Below, piece by piece: positions 53,919 through 62,800 of a stretch of 64,000 nucleotides of DNA. Both the position numbers and the translations under genes were made by a program. This DNA is from Faecalibacter bovis (GTDB lineage: Bacteria > Bacteroidota > Bacteroidia > Flavobacteriales > Weeksellaceae), in NCBI RefSeq assembly GCF_017948305.1, contig NZ_CP072842.1:1866501-1930500 (forward strand), read 5' to 3'. Numbering within the stretch: position 1 is the stretch's first letter; each line of letters opens with the position of its first letter. The notes under the pieces were generated by a model. It saw nothing but the letters and a program-made list of their open reading frames with translations. It had not been told where the DNA came from and ran no database searches.

Positions 53919-54710
53919 TTATTTAAAGATAGTATTTAGCGTTTGTGCTAAACGTAAACCTCCTTTTAATAACTGTTGTTCCATGTTATATTTGTTATCA
54001 TAGTGGTAATTGTAACCTAATTTATCGTCCATTTTCACGGTCTTATAAATTACATTTGCTTTTTGGTAAGAATCATAAATCCAATCTGCAAAAGTACCTT
54101 CTTGCATTTTTTTACGATCATTTTTAGTTACAATATCTAAAACCTCAGCATATTCTGTATAAGAATAGTTTTCGTAATCTACCAATTTAGAATCCCAAAC
54201 AGTGTGGATATTAGTTGTATCACGGAACCAACTAACTTTAATTTTGTTACCTCCTAAATCTTCCTCACGTCCTACATGCATTGGTTGATGTGCATCACCC
54301 ATAATGTGGATTAAGAAATATAAATACTCTTGTTTCTTTTCAAGAGTTAATTCTTTATTATTTTTTAATTCATTAATTAAAAATAAACCTTTCTTGTACA
54401 TGTTTTCATCAGCTGTACTTTCAATAGCAACATTGTATTGCTCACGGCTCATGTCTCCAGGTATATTTACATAATGGCAAGCGTCTGCGTGTTTCCAGCT
54501 TTTGTCTGATTTAATAAAATCTGGCCAGTTTGCCCAATATGCTAATTTTTGAGGACCAATAATTTTAGTTACCTCTTTACGAGCTTTATTAGTCAAGTTA
54601 TTATCAGCAATTTCTGCAACAACTCTGTGTCCTGTCATTCCCCATGCAGCTGCTTCAGTAGATAGCAATAAACATGTTAATGCGAATGCACTTGTAACTA
54701 ATTTTTTCAT
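53919..54710 (-). CDS. S1/P1-type zinc nuclease, exported
   Basis: 263 aa. Signal peptide MKKLVTSAFALTCLLLSTEAAA, and the mature protein begins with Trp23 (WGMTGHRVVAEIA), whose N-terminal Trp and following residues coordinate the tri-zinc site in this family. Other ligands are in WANWPDFIKSD, WKHADACHYVN, LIHIMGDAHQPMHVGREEDLGGN and NIHTVWDSKL. It should cut single-stranded DNA and RNA in the periplasm, with 3'-nucleotidase activity. Single gene. Length (263) matches bacterial members. Confidence 0.94.
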   Translation of the reverse strand: MKKLVTSAFALTCLLLSTEAAAWGMTGHRVVAEIADNNLTNKARKEVTKIIGPQKLAYWANWPDFIKSDKSWKHADACHYVNIPGDMSREQYNVAIESTADENMYKKGLFLINELKNNKELTLEKKQEYLYFLIHIMGDAHQPMHVGREEDLGGNKIKVSWFRDTTNIHTVWDSKLVDYENYSYTEYAEVLDIVTKNDRKKMQEGTFADWIYDSYQKANVIYKTVKMDDKLGYNYHYDNKYNMEQQLLKGGLRLAQTLNTIFK

Positions 54711-54928
54711 GTATTGTTAAATAATTTGGTGCAAATGTAAGCTTTATCAATTCGATTTTAACAAGGTTTGATAGGATGATTGAATTATTTTATAAAAAAA
54801 ATAAAAATTTAACATTTCGTTTACATCATTGATGATTAGTCGCTTTCATGTTAATTTCAAGTGCTTTTTAAACAAAAGTATTAAAAATAATTCAGTACTT
54901 TGTTTTGCATAATACTATAATTTTCACA

Positions 54929-54936
54929 TATATTTG
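54929..54936 (+). promoter_or_regulatory. Promoter -7 box of the PadR-PspC operon
   Basis: TATATTTG with TTTG at 54904-54907, 21 bp apart, a good match to the -33/-7 pair. It ends 23 bp before the padR-like ATG. Confidence 0.65.
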
Positions 54937-54959
54937 TATAACAATTTAAAACACAGATA

Positions 54960-55301
54960 ATGAATATAGAGAAAACAAAAGTTCAGATGCGCAAAGGTGT
55001 TCTGGAATATTGTATTCTTAGCATTATTAAAAAAGGTGATGCTTATGCATCAGATATCATTGACGAACTAAAAAAAGCGGAAATGATTGTTGTTGAAGGA
55101 ACTTTATATCCTTTATTAACAAGATTAAAAAATGATAACCTTTTGCAATATCGTTGGGAAGAATCTACAGCAGGGCCACCTAGAAAATACTATGCACTAA
55201 CTGACGAAGGTGAAACTTTCCTCAGCGAATTAGCAGATACATGGAATCAATTGATTGAAGCAGTTGGTAAAGTAACTAAAGAAACACATAAAAATGGATA
55301 A
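54960..55301 (+). CDS. PadR-family transcriptional regulator
   Basis: 113 aa winged-helix protein of the short PadR type: RKGVLEYCILSIIKKGDAYASDIIDELKKAEMIVVEGTLYPLLTRLKNDNLLQYRWEES, with the PPRKYYALTDEGETFL wing. No long C-terminal dimerisation domain. It overlaps the following PspC-domain gene by 8 bp, so it likely regulates its own operon. Effector unknown. Confidence 0.92.
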   Translation: MNIEKTKVQMRKGVLEYCILSIIKKGDAYASDIIDELKKAEMIVVEGTLYPLLTRLKNDNLLQYRWEESTAGPPRKYYALTDEGETFLSELADTWNQLIEAVGKVTKETHKNG

Positions 55302-57072
55302 AACAGTATCAATAAGTCTTGGAGGATTTTCATTCATAATCGATGAAAATGCTTACTCAAAATTAAATACCTATTTACAGGATGTTAGGAATTCGTTACG
55401 TGGTACAGAAGGGATTGAAGACATTATTGAAGATGTTGAAATCCGTATTTCAGAGTTATTTCGCGAACGTAATAAATACAAAGAAGTTATTAGTAACGAC
55501 GATGTTGATTTCGTAATCGCTACCATGGGACATCCAAATCAATATAAAGTTGAAGAAGATGAATTCGAAAGTGAAAATACAACGTCAAATTCTGCTTATA
55601 ACAATTCAACTTATGGTCCACAAAACCAAAGAAGATTATTTCGTGATCCAGACGATAAAATAATTACAGGTCTTTCAGCTGGTTTAGCCCACTATTTAGG
55701 TTTAGATCCTTGGGCAGTGAGAGCAACTTGGTTAGTTTTAGGGATTTTAGGAATTTTCACAGCAGGAGTTTCATTTTTATTAGTAGTTTTTTGCTATTTC
55801 ATTTTATTAATATTTGTTCCGAAGGCACAATCAACTTCTGAAAAGTTGCAGATGTACGGAAAACCAGCGAATATTGATACGATAAAAAAAAACGTCGAAC
55901 AGGCGGGTGAAGCCGTAGTTTCTGGTGGACGAGAAATTAGTAATAAATTAGGAGGAGCTTTCGGAGTTTTTGGTAAAATGTTACTTTGGTTTATTGGATT
56001 CTTGATACTATGTATTGGAATTGGATTAATCATCGGAGGTTTCGCATTGTTTTTCACAACTTGGACTGAAATGCCAACAGAATTATTCGGTTATTTAGTC
56101 GAGGAAGAATGGATGAGTATTACATCTAAAATATTAGGTGGTTTATTATTAGTAATTCCAGGAATTTTATTCACAGTTTTAGGCGTTCGTTGTTTTACAA
56201 ATTTTAAGGCGAGTAAATCTCTAATTTTCGGTTCTATTGCTGTATGGTTTGTAGCGCTATTCGCGATTATTGGTATTTCTTTATCTACGGCAAGTAAATT
56301 TAGAAATTCGGTAGAAACAACAAAAGAACAAACGATGAATATCGCATCGGATACGTTGGTCGTAAATTTTAAAGAACATAGTGCCAAAAACTATAAATAC
56401 AAAACATTTAATGATATTGATCAATTGATTGATGAAGAAGGAAATTTAATAATTCCTATTCGTGATGAGTTTGATATTAAAGAAAGTTTTGATAATTCTT
56501 TCAGAATTGAAGTCAAATATTCATCTAAAGGAGGAAGTAATGTAGAGGCTAAGAGGAATTTAGAATCAATAGTTTATAATTACGAAATTAATGGTAATGA
56601 ATTAAACTTAGACGAGTTCATTAAAATTCCTAAAAATGGAAAATTCAGAAATCAAACAGTAGACATCACATTATTTGTCCCAGCGAATAAATATGTTCAT
56701 GTACGAAAAGCTGAATCAGTTCATGTATATTCAGGTGGAAATTACGATTCAGAAGAATATTATTATGATATACACAATAAATTATACCTAAATAATGGTA
56801 GAAATATTGTATGTTTGAATTGTGAAAATGAGGATTCTCATGACCATGAAAATTATGATACTTACAATAACGATGGTAGCGTAAATATTAAAATTAATGA
56901 TGGTACTGATTCTGCAAAGGTAATAATCGACCAAAACGGAATTAGAGTAAAAGGGAAAGATGGATCTGTAGGTATAAACGTAGATTCAAATTCTAAATCA
57001 AAAAATAGAAACAACCAAATAAACTATAAAGATGATACAGATTCTATTAACATTAACTACAGAAATAATTAA
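55294..57072 (+). CDS. PspC-domain membrane protein
   Basis: 592 aa. An N-terminal region with an HTH-like charged helix (EGIEDIIEDVEIRISELFRERNK) precedes the PspC domain (RRLFRDPDDKIITGLSAGLAHYLGLDPWAVRATW) and four or more membrane helices (about 140-172, 225-253, 270-300, 305-330). A large C-terminal beta-rich extracytoplasmic part follows, with repeated NxN/DxN patterns near the end (SVNIKINDGTDS, NVDSNSKSKNRNNQIN). PspC proteins sense envelope stress. Pairing with a PadR regulator is a recurrent arrangement in Bacteroidota. Signal and target are unknown. Confidence 0.88.
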   Translation: MDKTVSISLGGFSFIIDENAYSKLNTYLQDVRNSLRGTEGIEDIIEDVEIRISELFRERNKYKEVISNDDVDFVIATMGHPNQYKVEEDEFESENTTSNSAYNNSTYGPQNQRRLFRDPDDKIITGLSAGLAHYLGLDPWAVRATWLVLGILGIFTAGVSFLLVVFCYFILLIFVPKAQSTSEKLQMYGKPANIDTIKKNVEQAGEAVVSGGREISNKLGGAFGVFGKMLLWFIGFLILCIGIGLIIGGFALFFTTWTEMPTELFGYLVEEEWMSITSKILGGLLLVIPGILFTVLGVRCFTNFKASKSLIFGSIAVWFVALFAIIGISLSTASKFRNSVETTKEQTMNIASDTLVVNFKEHSAKNYKYKTFNDIDQLIDEEGNLIIPIRDEFDIKESFDNSFRIEVKYSSKGGSNVEAKRNLESIVYNYEINGNELNLDEFIKIPKNGKFRNQTVDITLFVPANKYVHVRKAESVHVYSGGNYDSEEYYYDIHNKLYLNNGRNIVCLNCENEDSHDHENYDTYNNDGSVNIKINDGTDSAKVIIDQNGIRVKGKDGSVGINVDSNSKSKNRNNQINYKDDTDSININYRNN

Positions 57073-57125
57073 AACAATTGTTACTTTCTTTATTTAAGAA
57101 ATTAAAAATATAACTTTTAATATTG

Positions 57126-57157
57126 AAAAGGATAGCTTTATAGCTATCCTTTTTTTG
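57126..57157 (+). terminator. Terminator of the PadR-PspC operon
   Basis: An 11-bp stem AAAGGATAGCT with its complement, 4-nt loop, T7. Confidence 0.88.
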
Positions 57158-57232
57158 ATTTAAATTGTAAAATAATTCTATTTTTATATGAATGTATAAT
57201 TACATTTACAAACCTCTTAAAATGTGTATCGA

Positions 57233-57793
57233 ATGAAAAAGTTTATCGGTAAATTAATGTTAAGTACAATAGGATGGAAGCTAGATAATCATTTAGATTT
57301 ATCTAAAGTGGATAAATGCGTTTTAGTTTGCGCTCCGCATACGTCCAATTGGGATTTTTATTTCACAATTGCTGCATTTTGGCAGATGGGAATTCCGATG
57401 AAAATGTTTATCAAAGATGCATGGACAAAACCTTGGTACGGATATTTTATCAAACAATTAGGAGGTATTGGGATAGATCGTACACAAAGACATAACATGG
57501 TAGAATTTGCAACAGGAATTTTAAAAAATACAGATCAATTGTATTTGATAAACACGCCTGAAGGAACACGTTCTTATGCTGAAAAATGGAAAACAGGTTT
57601 TTATCATATTGCAAAATCTGCTCAAGTTCCTATTGTTTTGGCTTATTGTGATTATAAAAATAAGCGTGCGGGAATATCTAAAATTGTTGAAGTAAATGAC
57701 AGACCATTAAATGATATTTTAGATGAAATTGAAAAATTTTACCAAAATATCAATGCTAAATATCCAGAATTATATAACAAAAAAATCTATTAA
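57233..57793 (+). CDS. 1-acylglycerol-3-phosphate acyltransferase-like (PlsC family)
   Basis: 186 aa from the ATG at 57233 (a GTG at 57224 is in frame but less likely). The acyltransferase motifs are HTSNWDFYF (HxxxxD), the GGIGIDRT substrate loop and NTPEGTRS (EGTRS), all as in PlsC. It would acylate a glycerolipid at the inner membrane. An amphipathic N-terminus, no clear transmembrane helix. The next gene starts 2 bp after its stop, so it is the first gene of a unit with the menaquinone genes, though a functional tie is not obvious. Confidence 0.88.
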   Translation: MKKFIGKLMLSTIGWKLDNHLDLSKVDKCVLVCAPHTSNWDFYFTIAAFWQMGIPMKMFIKDAWTKPWYGYFIKQLGGIGIDRTQRHNMVEFATGILKNTDQLYLINTPEGTRSYAEKWKTGFYHIAKSAQVPIVLAYCDYKNKRAGISKIVEVNDRPLNDILDEIEKFYQNINAKYPELYNKKIY

Positions 57794-57794
57794 T

Positions 57795-58220
57795 ATGTCT
57801 TTTGAAAAAGCTGTTGAAAGTTTAAATAAAATGTCAGAGAATACATTAGTATCTCATTTAAATATAAAATTTTACGAAGCTGGCGAAGATTATTTAAAAG
57901 CAAGTATGCCGGTAAACGCTAATGTTCATCAACCTTTTGGTTTGTTACACGGTGGCGCTTCTGTTGTTTTGGCAGAAACTTTAGGAAGTTCTTTGTCTAA
58001 CTATATTTTAAATGATCCTAACGCAGTTGCAGTTGGACAACAAATTGATGCAAATCATCTTCGTTCGAAGCGAGATGGAACAGTGTTTGGTCACGCCACT
58101 GTTGTAAAAAAGGGTAGAACTTCTCATTTGATTAAAATTGAAATTACAGATGAAGAAGGTAAATTAATTTGTTATTCTCACATTACAAATGCAATCATTA
58201 AAAAACCAAGTACAAAATAA
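57795..58220 (+). CDS. menI: Hotdog-fold thioesterase, DHNA-CoA hydrolase-like
   Basis: 141 aa from the ATG at 57795, 2 bp after the acyltransferase stop. Hotdog fold with the 4HBT/PaaI-type active-site stretch HQPFGLLHGGASVVLAETLGSSLS, where Gly-Gly and Glu are catalytic, and a DANHLRSKRDGTVFGHATV strand. The likely role is hydrolysis of 1,4-dihydroxy-2-naphthoyl-CoA in menaquinone synthesis, suggested by overlap with an isochorismate synthase. A general PaaI-like thioesterase is the alternative; the symbol is therefore tentative. Confidence 0.8.
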   Translation: MSFEKAVESLNKMSENTLVSHLNIKFYEAGEDYLKASMPVNANVHQPFGLLHGGASVVLAETLGSSLSNYILNDPNAVAVGQQIDANHLRSKRDGTVFGHATVVKKGRTSHLIKIEITDEEGKLICYSHITNAIIKKPSTK

Positions 58221-59226
58221 TTTTCAGGAAAAATTCCAAGAAGTTATTGCCAATAAACACTCGTTTTTAATTTTTAGACAGCCAAATTCTACTGAAGTTG
58301 AATTATGGTTAGATGATGATAAATCAAGCCAAAATCAATTTGTTTTTCATCGTTTTGATGATGCTCAACATTTAGTTTTTTCTTCTGCATTGGTAGAAAA
58401 AATTGCAATAGATCAGTTAATCGAAACTGATTTTTTTCCGTTAGAACCTTCAACAACTAACGAAGCAATTTCTTACGAAAATTACTTGAGTTTAATTTCA
58501 AAAACGGTTGATGAATTAAAAGCATCTACAATTGATAAAATTGTAATTTCAAGGATAAAAGAGATAAAAAATGAAGGTGTAAATTTGATTAAAACGTTCA
58601 AAAATCTACACCAAAATTATCCAAAAGCATTTGTTTATATCTGGTTTACAAAAGAAAATGGATTATGGATTGGCGCTTCGCCTGAATTGTTGTTAGAAGA
58701 AGAAAACCTTTTGGTAAAAACGGTTTCTTTAGCGGGTACACTTCCTAAAGAAGAAGAATGGACAGCAAAAGAAATTCATGAACAGCAAGTTGTGACAGAT
58801 TATATCGTTTCTAATTTACATGATGCAAAATCAGTTTCAGTTGATGGGCCACATACAGTTGATGCAGGATTTTTTAATCATTTAAAATCTTACATTTCTG
58901 CTGAGGTTTGTGATTATGAGAAGGTTAATGAAATTTTAAATCGTTTGCATCCAACACCAGCTGTTTGTGGAATGCCAAAACAAGAAGCTAAGGATTTTAT
59001 ATTAGCAAATGAAGGATATGATCGAAAATTTTATGCAGGTTATTTTGGTTTCAAAACGCCTCATAAATCATTGTACTTCGTCAATCTAAGATGTGCACAG
59101 ATTTTTTCTGATGTAGTAAAATTGTATGTTGGTGGAGGAATTATGCCAGATAGTAATCCTGAAAAGGAGTGGAGAGAAACTGAATTAAAATCAAAAACAA
59201 TCGGCAACCATTTGGTTACCGATTAG
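58189..59226 (+). CDS. menF: Isochorismate synthase
   Basis: Chorismate-utilising enzyme making isochorismate, the entry step of menaquinone (or siderophore) synthesis. 345 aa. The chorismate-binding domain includes STIDKIVISRIKEI, VYIWFTKENGLWIGASPELLL, LAGTLPKEEEWTAKEIHEQQ, HPTPAVCGMPKQEA and a C-terminal VGGGIMPDSNPEKEWRETELKSKTI with the Mg2+-binding Glu. It overlaps the hotdog thioesterase by 32 bp. EntC is the alternative name; the thioesterase neighbour favours MenF. Convergent with ppx with two bases between stops. Confidence 0.9.
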   Translation: MQSLKNQVQNNFQEKFQEVIANKHSFLIFRQPNSTEVELWLDDDKSSQNQFVFHRFDDAQHLVFSSALVEKIAIDQLIETDFFPLEPSTTNEAISYENYLSLISKTVDELKASTIDKIVISRIKEIKNEGVNLIKTFKNLHQNYPKAFVYIWFTKENGLWIGASPELLLEEENLLVKTVSLAGTLPKEEEWTAKEIHEQQVVTDYIVSNLHDAKSVSVDGPHTVDAGFFNHLKSYISAEVCDYEKVNEILNRLHPTPAVCGMPKQEAKDFILANEGYDRKFYAGYFGFKTPHKSLYFVNLRCAQIFSDVVKLYVGGGIMPDSNPEKEWRETELKSKTIGNHLVTD

Positions 59227-59228
59227 TA

Positions 59229-60122
59229 TTATTTCTTTTTTGAAATGTCTTGATATAAAGAACGAATAATTCCGTCTGAAAGTCCAATTTTCGGTACGTG
59301 AATTTTCGTTGCTTTTGACCATTTTAACACATTTGTATAAATTTCTAAGGCATATACAACAACATCTGCGCGGTCAGGCTTCATATTGAAGTTTTGCATA
59401 CGTTCATCAGCAGTCATTGTTTGTAAAATCTTATAATGCTTCTTAACGTAAGCTGCTCCTAACGGAACCCCAATTTTTACACCAGAATATTTGTAAACGT
59501 GGTTAATATTTCCACCCGAACCTATAAGTTCGATTTCTTCGTTGTTTACATTTTCCTTTAACCAAGCTTCCATTTCTGGAAAAGTCTTCGGATCAACTCT
59601 ATTGTCTAACAAACGAACCGTACCAACTTCAAACGATTTTGAAGCTGATATTTTATTGTCTTTTAATAAAGTTAATTCTGTACTACCACCACCAACATCA
59701 ACGTATAAATAAGTTTTATTGTCTTTTACGAATGAACTTAATTCAGTTGAAAAAAGTAATTCGGCTTCAGTTTTTCCATTTATAATTTGAATATTTACAC
59801 CACAATGTTCTTTTACTTTTTTGGCAACATCTTCACCGTTTATAGATTCGCGCATAGCAGAAGTAGCATACGCACGATATTCTTCGACTCCATACACTTT
59901 CATCATCAATGCATAGGAATGCATGGCGTCACAAATACGTTCTATATTCGTATCAGAAATTTTACCATCTGTAAAAACATCATGCCCTAAACGAATAGGC
60001 ATGCGAACGATACTTGTTTTATTAAATACTGGAGCTTTACCTTCTTCTTCGTAAACAAAATTGATTAGTAATCGCATTGCATTCGATCCGATGTCGATCG
60101 CTCCAAGTTTCCTAATTTTCAT
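59229..60122 (-). CDS. ppx: Exopolyphosphatase/pppGpp phosphohydrolase (Ppx/GppA family)
   Basis: 297 aa, the short form with only the actin/HSP70-like Ppx/GppA catalytic domain. Phosphate and nucleotide motifs are AIDIGSNAMRLLI, AYATSAMRESING, YVDVGGGSTELTLL and IGSGGNINHVYKY. It removes terminal phosphate from polyphosphate or converts pppGpp. Start overlaps the end of ppk by 11 bp, so the two are translationally coupled and the operon could balance polyphosphate build-up and breakdown. Short length makes Ppx versus GppA hard to separate. Confidence 0.9.
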   Translation of the reverse strand: MKIRKLGAIDIGSNAMRLLINFVYEEEGKAPVFNKTSIVRMPIRLGHDVFTDGKISDTNIERICDAMHSYALMMKVYGVEEYRAYATSAMRESINGEDVAKKVKEHCGVNIQIINGKTEAELLFSTELSSFVKDNKTYLYVDVGGGSTELTLLKDNKISASKSFEVGTVRLLDNRVDPKTFPEMEAWLKENVNNEEIELIGSGGNINHVYKYSGVKIGVPLGAAYVKKHYKILQTMTADERMQNFNMKPDRADVVVYALEIYTNVLKWSKATKIHVPKIGLSDGIIRSLYQDISKKK

Positions 60123-62178
60123 TTATATCCTCATTTAATTGTTGTAAATATTCATACGTAGAGAATTGTGAACGGTTAAAACGTTCTTCATCTTGGCGGT
60201 ATGTTAATGAACTGTTTTCATCAATAATTCTGGCTTTAACATTATCATTAAAACTCAAATTAAATGTATCGATGATTATTTTTTTAATATTTTGATCATA
60301 GATCGGACAAGCAACTTCTACACGATAATCAAGATTTCTCGTCATCATATCGGCAGATGAAATGTACACTTTATCTTCACCAGCATTTTTAAACCAATAA
60401 ACTCGTGGATGTTCCAAGAACTTATCAATTACACTTACACATTCAATGTTTTCTGAAAGACCAATCTTTCCTGGAATTAAACAATTGATTCCACGAACAA
60501 CCAATCTTATTTTCACACCTTTTTGCGAAGCTTTATATAATAAATCAATTATTTCTTTATCTGCTAAACTATTCAATTTCATGTTGATTTCAGCCTCTAA
60601 ACCACTTTTTTGATTTTTAATTTCTCGTTTAATCGCCTTAATAATTTTGTTTCTCGTTCCGTGTGGAGAAACGATTAAATGATGATACGTTTGAATTAAA
60701 TAGTTTTTGTCAAAAAAGTTAAACACTTGATCAATTTCCTTCGTAATTCCAGGATTTGAAGTGATATAAGTATAATCTGTATACATTTTAGCTGTTTTTG
60801 CGTGGAAATTTCCAGTACTAATAATGGCAAATTTTTCAGCAATTCCTTCTTCAGGTAAACGCTCGATGTATGCAATTTTTGAGTGAACTTTTAATCCAGG
60901 AACACCGAAAATTACGTTTACGCCAGCTTCTTGTAATTTTTTAGACCACATGGCATTGTTCGACTCATCGAAACGAGCACGTAATTCTAAAATAGCTGTT
61001 ACTTCTTTACCATTCATCGCCGCATTTATAAGCGTATGCATCACTTGCGAATCTTTAGCAACACGATAAACAGTTAATTTTATTTTTTTGACTTTTGGAT
61101 CAATTGCAGCTTCACGCAAAAATTTCAGTAATAAAGAATAATCGTGATATGGAGCAAAAATCATTTCGTCATTTTCTGTAAATGCTTGGAAATAACTTTT
61201 AAACTTGGTTGGTCTTTTTTGTACAATAGGTTTGATTTTATTGTACGTTAAACCTTGAATTCCGAAAGAAGGAAACCCAATTAAATCTCGTTTATTGTGA
61301 TATTTTCCACCTGGAATGATACTGTCATAATCATCTAATCCTAACTTTTCTAAAAAATATTGAAGCGTGTCATCAGCAATTTCTCGGTCATAGACTAAGC
61401 GTACAGGATCACCTTTTTTACGCTCTTCTAAACTATGAATTACTTTTTCGTACAATGAATGTTCTAAATCATTATCAAAGTTTAACTCAGAATCACGCGT
61501 AATTTTAATCGAATGTGCTTCGATAGAATCATAATGAAACGTTCTAAAAATATCATTTAAATGGTAGCGAATTATATCTTCGATGTACATGATATAAAAT
61601 TTTTCACCCCATTTTGGTAACAGAATAAAACGATCAAATAAATTAGTTGGTACGATAATTAAAGCATATTTAGCTTCGTCTTTTATCGTCATTTTTACAG
61701 CTAAATAGAATGAACCGTCACGTAATTGAGGGATTTTTATTTTATCATTTAAAACGAAAACACCAACGTTATGAATAAATTCGTCATTGAAATATTCAGT
61801 AATGAAGTCTTTGTATTTTAATGGTAAAGTTTTATCATCAATCACATAAATATTATGATCTTCTAATTTTTTAAATAAATCTTCATATAGTTGATCATAT
61901 TTCTCACGCTGTTCTGTAACAATTGTATTAATTTCTTCAATTAATTCTTCGTCAGTTTGATCAGATACAATGTTACTATAAACTTTTTCCACGTCTTTTA
62001 ACTGAATAGAGCGTAAAATAGCAGAATAACGAACAGAATAAAATTCGTCTAAGTTATTCGAGTAAATTCCTAAAAATCGAATTCTTTCCAGTAATGGTAC
62101 ATTTTCATCAGCGGCCTCTTGTAATACTCTCGCATTAAATTTTAGCCAACTAATGTCTCTATTGATGTATTTTTTCAT
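60112..62178 (-). CDS. ppk1: Polyphosphate kinase 1
   Basis: 688 aa, full-length PPK1. Makes polyphosphate from ATP, reversibly. N domain with NRDISWLKFNARVLQEA, head domain, and the two C-terminal phospholipase-D-like domains: LKVHSKIAYIERL (catalytic His region), the ISTGNFHAKTAKMYTDYTY motif and a second half with VRGINCLIPG and EHPRVYWFKNAG. Upstream sixA-like gene ends at 62179, directly adjacent. ppx overlaps the end. Membrane association is usual for the family. Confidence 0.96.
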   Translation of the reverse strand: MKKYINRDISWLKFNARVLQEAADENVPLLERIRFLGIYSNNLDEFYSVRYSAILRSIQLKDVEKVYSNIVSDQTDEELIEEINTIVTEQREKYDQLYEDLFKKLEDHNIYVIDDKTLPLKYKDFITEYFNDEFIHNVGVFVLNDKIKIPQLRDGSFYLAVKMTIKDEAKYALIIVPTNLFDRFILLPKWGEKFYIMYIEDIIRYHLNDIFRTFHYDSIEAHSIKITRDSELNFDNDLEHSLYEKVIHSLEERKKGDPVRLVYDREIADDTLQYFLEKLGLDDYDSIIPGGKYHNKRDLIGFPSFGIQGLTYNKIKPIVQKRPTKFKSYFQAFTENDEMIFAPYHDYSLLLKFLREAAIDPKVKKIKLTVYRVAKDSQVMHTLINAAMNGKEVTAILELRARFDESNNAMWSKKLQEAGVNVIFGVPGLKVHSKIAYIERLPEEGIAEKFAIISTGNFHAKTAKMYTDYTYITSNPGITKEIDQVFNFFDKNYLIQTYHHLIVSPHGTRNKIIKAIKREIKNQKSGLEAEINMKLNSLADKEIIDLLYKASQKGVKIRLVVRGINCLIPGKIGLSENIECVSVIDKFLEHPRVYWFKNAGEDKVYISSADMMTRNLDYRVEVACPIYDQNIKKIIIDTFNLSFNDNVKARIIDENSSLTYRQDEERFNRSQFSTYEYLQQLNEDINEN

Positions 62179-62661
62179 TTATAATTCTTTAGGTAAGATC
62201 ACGTGTTTTGTTGTTCCTCTAATAATATCATTCCAATTATCAGTCATAAATTCAATCCAAACAACGCCTGAAGTTGGAATATTAAGTATAAACTCAGATC
62301 CTAAATCATATGCAATATCCGTAAATGCTGGATTATGTCCAAAAATGATTAAATGATCTAATGCATTGTCAGTTGATTTTATCCAATTTTTTAGATTAAA
62401 ATGTGAAAATGTATATAATTCACTATCAAATTGAATTTCGATTTTTGGAAAAACAATTTTTTTGGTGATCTCAGCAGTTTCTTTAGCTCTTGTAGCCGTA
62501 CTTGAAAAAACATGTTGAGGCTCAAAATCTAAAATTTCAGCTAATTTATTTGCAGACAAATTAGTGCGCTCAATTCCTTTTTCATTTAATGAACGAAATT
62601 GATCAGAAAGACCTTCATCCCAACGACTTTTTCCGTGGCGAAATAAGATGAGTTTTTTCAT
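62179..62661 (-). CDS. SixA-like phosphohistidine phosphatase
   Basis: 160 aa from the ATG at 62661; the frame extends to a GTG at 62685, but that codon lies in the terminator of the upstream gene. Histidine-phosphatase fold with LFRHGKSRWDEGLS (catalytic RHG), SSTATRAKETAE and FGHNPAFTDIAYDLG (second His). SixA dephosphorylates phospho-His proteins. Its stop abuts the ppk1 ATG, so it is the first gene of the sixA-ppk1-ppx unit. Confidence 0.9.
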   Translation of the reverse strand: MKKLILFRHGKSRWDEGLSDQFRSLNEKGIERTNLSANKLAEILDFEPQHVFSSTATRAKETAEITKKIVFPKIEIQFDSELYTFSHFNLKNWIKSTDNALDHLIIFGHNPAFTDIAYDLGSEFILNIPTSGVVWIEFMTDNWNDIIRGTTKHVILPKEL

Positions 62662-62670
62662 AGAGGTTTG

Positions 62671-62702
62671 AATTAAAAAAGTCACCAGTTTAACTGATGA
62701 CT
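62671..62702 (-). terminator. Terminator of the AI-2E transporter gene
   Basis: On the minus strand AGTCATCAGT pairs with ACTGGTGACT (one G-U pair), followed by T6. It lies 100 bp past the stop at 62801 and 10 bp before the sixA-like start. Confidence 0.7.
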
Positions 62703-62800
62703 AAATATAGTTAATTTTAAAGTTTGTATCGCATCAAAAGGATATTTTGCGATTATCTCTGTAAATAATAACACTTTTGAGCAGTAATGTGGAAACCATT

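Noticed and set aside
57723-57794. N-terminal extension of the hotdog thioesterase
   Set aside because: It would overlap the acyltransferase gene by 71 bp in another frame; the ATG at 57795, 2 bp after that stop, gives the normal protein length.
62662-62685. GTG start of the SixA-like protein
   Set aside because: The codon sits inside the terminator of the upstream gene; the ATG at 62661 gives the family-typical KKLILFRHGKS start.
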